In this document: piece by piece, positions 3,977 through 6,393 of the stretch
Layout: every line of letters starts with the position of its first letter
Position numbering within the stretch: the stretch's first letter is position 1
Source of the DNA: Candidatus Komeilibacteria bacterium
GTDB lineage: Bacteria; Patescibacteriota; Patescibacteriia; UBA1558
Length of the DNA stretch: 6,393 nucleotides
Direction: 5' to 3'
Assembly: GCA_024654345.1 (NCBI GenBank)
Contig: JANLIN010000054.1
Location: 1 to 6,393 of the forward strand
Notes under the pieces: generated by a model
What the model was told of the DNA's origin: nothing
Seen by the model: only the letters and a program-made list of their open reading frames with translations
The model's database searches: none
Made by a program: the position numbers and the translations under genes

Positions 3977-5260
3977 CTAAAATCTCTCCGCTATTATGAC
4001 ACTTTCCACGTGAGGTGTTTGCGGATAAAAATCAAACAGCTGCCATTCTTTTAGCCGGTAGTTGTTTTTTAATATCTGCCAATCAGTCGCTTGAGTAACC
4101 GGGTTACAGGATACATAAATTAATTTTTTGGGACCGGTGGTGGCTACTACCTCCGCCACCTTCGGATGCAGTCCGCTACGTGGCGGATCAACTAATAACA
4201 CGTCCGTGTCGGCAATAATTTCTGGCAAGGGCTGTTTTTCAGCCGCACCACCGATTAGACTGACATTTGTGATGCCATTTATTTTGGCATTTTCCTCCGC
4301 TATCATGACCGCCGTGGCGTTGAATTCAACGGCCGTCACTGCCTTCCAGGCGGAGGCCAACGCAAGAGCAAAAGTGCCGACGCCAGAATACAGATCAACC
4401 AGTTTATTCCCCCGACCGATATGACCTTGTAGATATTGCAGAAGATTGTTGAAGCTCGGCGGATTAATCTGAAAAAAACTATCATAAAAGTAGCGCAGAT
4501 CGGTTTCGCCGATTTTTTCCGTCAGATAATCATCACCTTGCTTGTGTAAAATTGCAGTCGTGCGAATATCTGAAAATTGGGGATCAGAATATATTATTAG
4601 CCAGCCTGCCAGTCGATCATCTTTTATATCTATTTTGGGGAAATCACTGTCCGTAACATATAGGGCGGCCAAGCACTTATTCTGGCTGTAACTATACCGT
4701 ACCACCAGGCTTTTGATCTGTTCCTTGGCTACCATTTGGTCCTGCAAAGCATCTTTGATCAAATTCGCCACGTCATTCAACAAAGGCCTGGCTAGCACAC
4801 AACCATCGATCAATTCAAATTCGGAGTGTCGCCATCGCTTATGCCATGCCAGGGACAGTTGTCCGGGCTCACCGACCAAAGAAAATTCCATTTTATTTCG
4901 ATAGTTGAAAACCTCTGGCGCGGCAGTGATCGCCGGCGTGGCCAATCCAAAACTGCGGAATGCTACCGTCGCTAGTTCCTGCTTATGCATTAATTGCTGA
5001 TCATAAGACATGATTTGCCACGGACTACAGCTAATATAGTGATCCTCGCGGGATGCGATCCGCTCCGGTGACGCTTTGATAACCTCTACTATTGCCGCCT
5101 TACTACGCTGACGACTGACTTTGACCGGCCGAACAATTATTTTCTCACCCGGTAATGAACCAAATACAAAAACAGGCCGGTTCCCGTGGTAACCCATTCC
5201 TTCACCGCTGGGCACCAGCCGGACTACATCCAACTCAAACTGGGACGGAAGCTTGGCCAT
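3977..5260 (-). CDS. rlmD: TrmA/RumA-family RNA (uracil-C5)-methyltransferase, RlmD-like
   Basis: The enzyme should make 5-methyluridine in RNA with SAM, most likely at U1939 of 23S rRNA; tRNA U54 is an alternative that the sequence does not exclude. The protein is 427 aa, normal for RumA. An N-terminal TRAM-like RNA-binding domain (about 5-62) is followed by a central domain and a C-terminal Rossmann methyltransferase: FFQINP (262-267), LVDLYSGVGTFAL (287-299), AVE (310-312), DPPRSGL (358-364), SCNP with nucleophile C385, and H417-V-E419. Of the four cysteines that hold the 4Fe-4S cluster in E. coli RumA, only C78 and C154 remain; the others align to E72 and W81. The ATG lies 12 nt after the stop of the 5273-5539 gene, with a weak AGGA 10 nt upstream, so it is probably co-transcribed with the two small genes. 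Confidence 0.88.
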   Translation of the reverse strand: MAKLPSQFELDVVRLVPSGEGMGYHGNRPVFVFGSLPGEKIIVRPVKVSRQRSKAAIVEVIKASPERIASREDHYISCSPWQIMSYDQQLMHKQELATVAFRSFGLATPAITAAPEVFNYRNKMEFSLVGEPGQLSLAWHKRWRHSEFELIDGCVLARPLLNDVANLIKDALQDQMVAKEQIKSLVVRYSYSQNKCLAALYVTDSDFPKIDIKDDRLAGWLIIYSDPQFSDIRTTAILHKQGDDYLTEKIGETDLRYFYDSFFQINPPSFNNLLQYLQGHIGRGNKLVDLYSGVGTFALALASAWKAVTAVEFNATAVMIAEENAKINGITNVSLIGGAAEKQPLPEIIADTDVLLVDPPRSGLHPKVAEVVATTGPKKLIYVSCNPVTQATDWQILKNNYRLKEWQLFDFYPQTPHVESVIIAERF

Positions 5261-5272
5261 AACTGAATTATC

Positions 5273-5539
5273 CTAGCGCTCTGCTTTTTCCACGTCTTCT
5301 CTATACCGTAATACGTCGTCAGTAAAAGTTTTGGAGACTTGTTTTTTCAAAGCTTCTCTTACCGCTAAAGGTTCGTCCATATTATCTATTAAGCTAAAGG
5401 GCAAGCTTAGAGGCGCGTCCCGAATGTCCAACCCTGCGTCATCTAAAAATTCGACATACTTAGCGATCAAGTCACTGTAGAGCTCTGCCTGATGGTCTGA
5501 CATAATTTCTGGCACAGCGTGTATATTTTCCACACCCAT
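5273..5539 (-). CDS. Small acidic orphan protein, paralogue of its upstream neighbour
   Basis: The function is unknown. The protein is 88 aa, helical, acidic and soluble, with no cysteine, signal peptide or membrane span. Residues 20-82 align with residues 27-89 of the 5550-5873 product (GTG numbering): (L/I)Y-x-D-L at the start, a tyrosine seven residues on, a P-x-S-x-I-(D/E)-N core and a basic, amphipathic helix after it. The two genes are therefore tandem relatives separated by 10 bp. An alternative ATG (residue 13) would leave the shared part intact. No Shine-Dalgarno precedes the ATG at 5539. The gene ends 12 nt before the methyltransferase start, so the three genes form a likely operon. 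DUF5663-type small proteins of candidate phyla came to mind, but I cannot confirm this. Confidence 0.75.
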   Translation of the reverse strand: MGVENIHAVPEIMSDHQAELYSDLIAKYVEFLDDAGLDIRDAPLSLPFSLIDNMDEPLAVREALKKQVSKTFTDDVLRYREDVEKAER

Positions 5540-5549
5540 ATGATTTAAA

Positions 5550-5873
5550 TTAGTATTTATTAGTAGCTTTGTAATCAGGACTTTGTTCCGCTTCCTCGGT
5601 TTCCAAACGTCCGTGTCGGTCGTGTAAATAATCTTTGATATCGATCTGCAGACTATTTTCGATTTTGGTATACAGCTTGTTCTTCACGTATTCGGGGACA
5701 TGAAGGTTCTCTATATAACTTTGCGGTATATCTATAATTTCGTCAAGGGGTATGTTTAGTCTTTTTAACTCAGCCGCATATTGCACCAATAAATCCTTAT
5801 AAATTTGATCTATCTGTTGCTCAAGGTATTTCTTTTCACTATCAGTGGTTGGTTCGTGCGGCTTTATAGTCAT
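5550..5873 (-). CDS. Small charged orphan protein, tandem paralogue
   Basis: The function is unknown. I chose ATG 5873 (107 aa); a GTG at 5882 would add three residues (110 aa) and has no better ribosome site. The protein is highly charged and probably all-helical: a polar N-terminus, a first helix containing DLLVQYAAELKRL, a loop with IPQSYIENLHVP, a second helix with VKNKLYTKIENSL and DYLHDR, and a disordered acidic tail rich in Glu and Lys. The middle portion matches the 5273-5539 product in spacing and key residues. It lies about 60 bp after the sugar dehydrogenase stop on the same strand. The gap (5874-5933) contains a TGATCA palindrome and a short AGCTA/TAGCT pairing without a T-tract, so read-through from upstream is possible. 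Confidence 0.75.
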   Translation of the reverse strand: MTIKPHEPTTDSEKKYLEQQIDQIYKDLLVQYAAELKRLNIPLDEIIDIPQSYIENLHVPEYVKNKLYTKIENSLQIDIKDYLHDRHGRLETEEAEQSPDYKATNKY

Positions 5874-5933
5874 ATAATACACTTAATTTTAGGTAGTTGT
5901 TAGAATGTAAAGTTGATCAGCTAAACACTTCCT

Positions 5934-6393
5934 CTAGCTTTCCGACTTTCTCATAATGTATATAATCCCGGCTTTGTCATCTGATATCAATAGTTGACCG
6001 CCGGGTAAAAATTCCACATCCACCGGTCTTCCCCACTCTTGACCATTCTCCTCCAACCAACCGGTCACCAAATTGATGGGCGTGGCCTGAGTATCGCTAA
6101 TATCAAGGGCCACAATTTTGTAACCGGTAGGGACACTGCGATTCCATGAGCCGTGATAGCCGATCAAGAGATTATTCCGCAAAGACGCCGGCCATTGATC
6201 GGTATTTGGCACCAACGCTACGCCCAAAGGCGCGGAGTGAGCCTGTAGATTGAAAACAGCCGGTCGACTGGTATTCTGGCAAAATTCTTTCTGCGAAGAA
6301 TAGCCCGAATCTGTTCCTTGTTTCCCATAGCAGTAGGGCCAACCATAGTGAGGAGCTTCTTCCAAACCATGACTCTCCAGTGACAAAATATTT
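5934..6393 (-). CDS. PQQ-dependent sugar dehydrogenase (GSDH/sorbosone type), 3' part
   Basis: This is the C-terminal part, about 150 residues, of a beta-propeller dehydrogenase of the glucose/sorbosone (GSDH, PF07995) family. Such enzymes oxidise sugars outside the cytoplasm with pyrroloquinoline quinone and calcium. The frame runs through the right edge, so the start, signal peptide and first blades are not visible; a TTG at 6386 is in the middle of the frame and is not a start. Family motifs in order are APHYGWPYCYG, HSAPLG, IGYHGSWNRSVPTGYKI, WGRPVDVEFLPGG and LLISDDKAGIIY near the C-terminus. Two Cys (in PYCYG and EFCQN) could form a disulfide in an exported protein. The protein ends with a short polar tail. 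No terminator is evident. Substrate cannot be told from this fragment. Confidence 0.9.
   Translation of the reverse strand, partial: NILSLESHGLEEAPHYGWPYCYGKQGTDSGYSSQKEFCQNTSRPAVFNLQAHSAPLGVALVPNTDQWPASLRNNLLIGYHGSWNRSVPTGYKIVALDISDTQATPINLVTGWLEENGQEWGRPVDVEFLPGGQLLISDDKAGIIYIMRKSES

Noticed and set aside
5883..5911. Promoter TTTACA/TAAAAT for the 5550-5873 gene
   Set aside because: The spacer is only 14 bp and no other spacing gives a good -10 box.

Overview
This 6.4-kb stretch of bacterial chromosome looks like part of a reduced, fermentative genome. The most likely source is a member of the Candidate Phyla Radiation (Patescibacteria). The reasons are a short rplJ-rplL unit, a stand-alone L-lactate dehydrogenase, a TrmA/RumA-type methyltransferase whose iron-sulfur cysteines are mostly replaced, small paralogous orphan proteins, and few Shine-Dalgarno sites. 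The lineage is inferred, not proven. The standard genetic code fits, because rlmH ends at a TGA exactly after its family's terminal YH motif.

Layout: 1-267 is a GC-rich block with direct and inverted repeats and no convincing gene. A promoter (268-296) and a perfect Shine-Dalgarno drive an orphan 151-aa gene (334-789, +), closed by a strong terminator. Positions 826-1030 hold two terminators for the rplJL operon and a possible 15-codon ORF on the plus strand. Next, on the minus strand, come rplL, rplJ, a previously unlisted 42-aa single-span membrane protein ORF, an apparent transcription attenuator, and a perfect-consensus promoter at 2379-2351. rlmH (minus) and ldh (plus) then diverge from a shared intergenic region; rlmH appears to be leaderless. 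ldh converges on an RlmD-like methyltransferase gene, which is the last gene of a tight minus-strand cluster behind two small paralogous orphan genes. The 3' end of a PQQ-type sugar dehydrogenase gene enters at the right edge.

The genes combine translation (L10 and L7/L12 stalk, and two rRNA methyltransferase-type enzymes), fermentation (LDH with all catalytic and fructose-1,6-bisphosphate-site residues) and periplasmic or surface sugar oxidation (dehydrogenase). The most interesting part is the rplJ leader. The predicted RNA 5' end can form a 12-bp long-range helix with a segment that overlaps the 5' arm of an intrinsic terminator, which suggests autogenous control of the ribosomal stalk. 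The 42-aa membrane ORF lies between that switch and rplJ, one base before the rplJ start codon.
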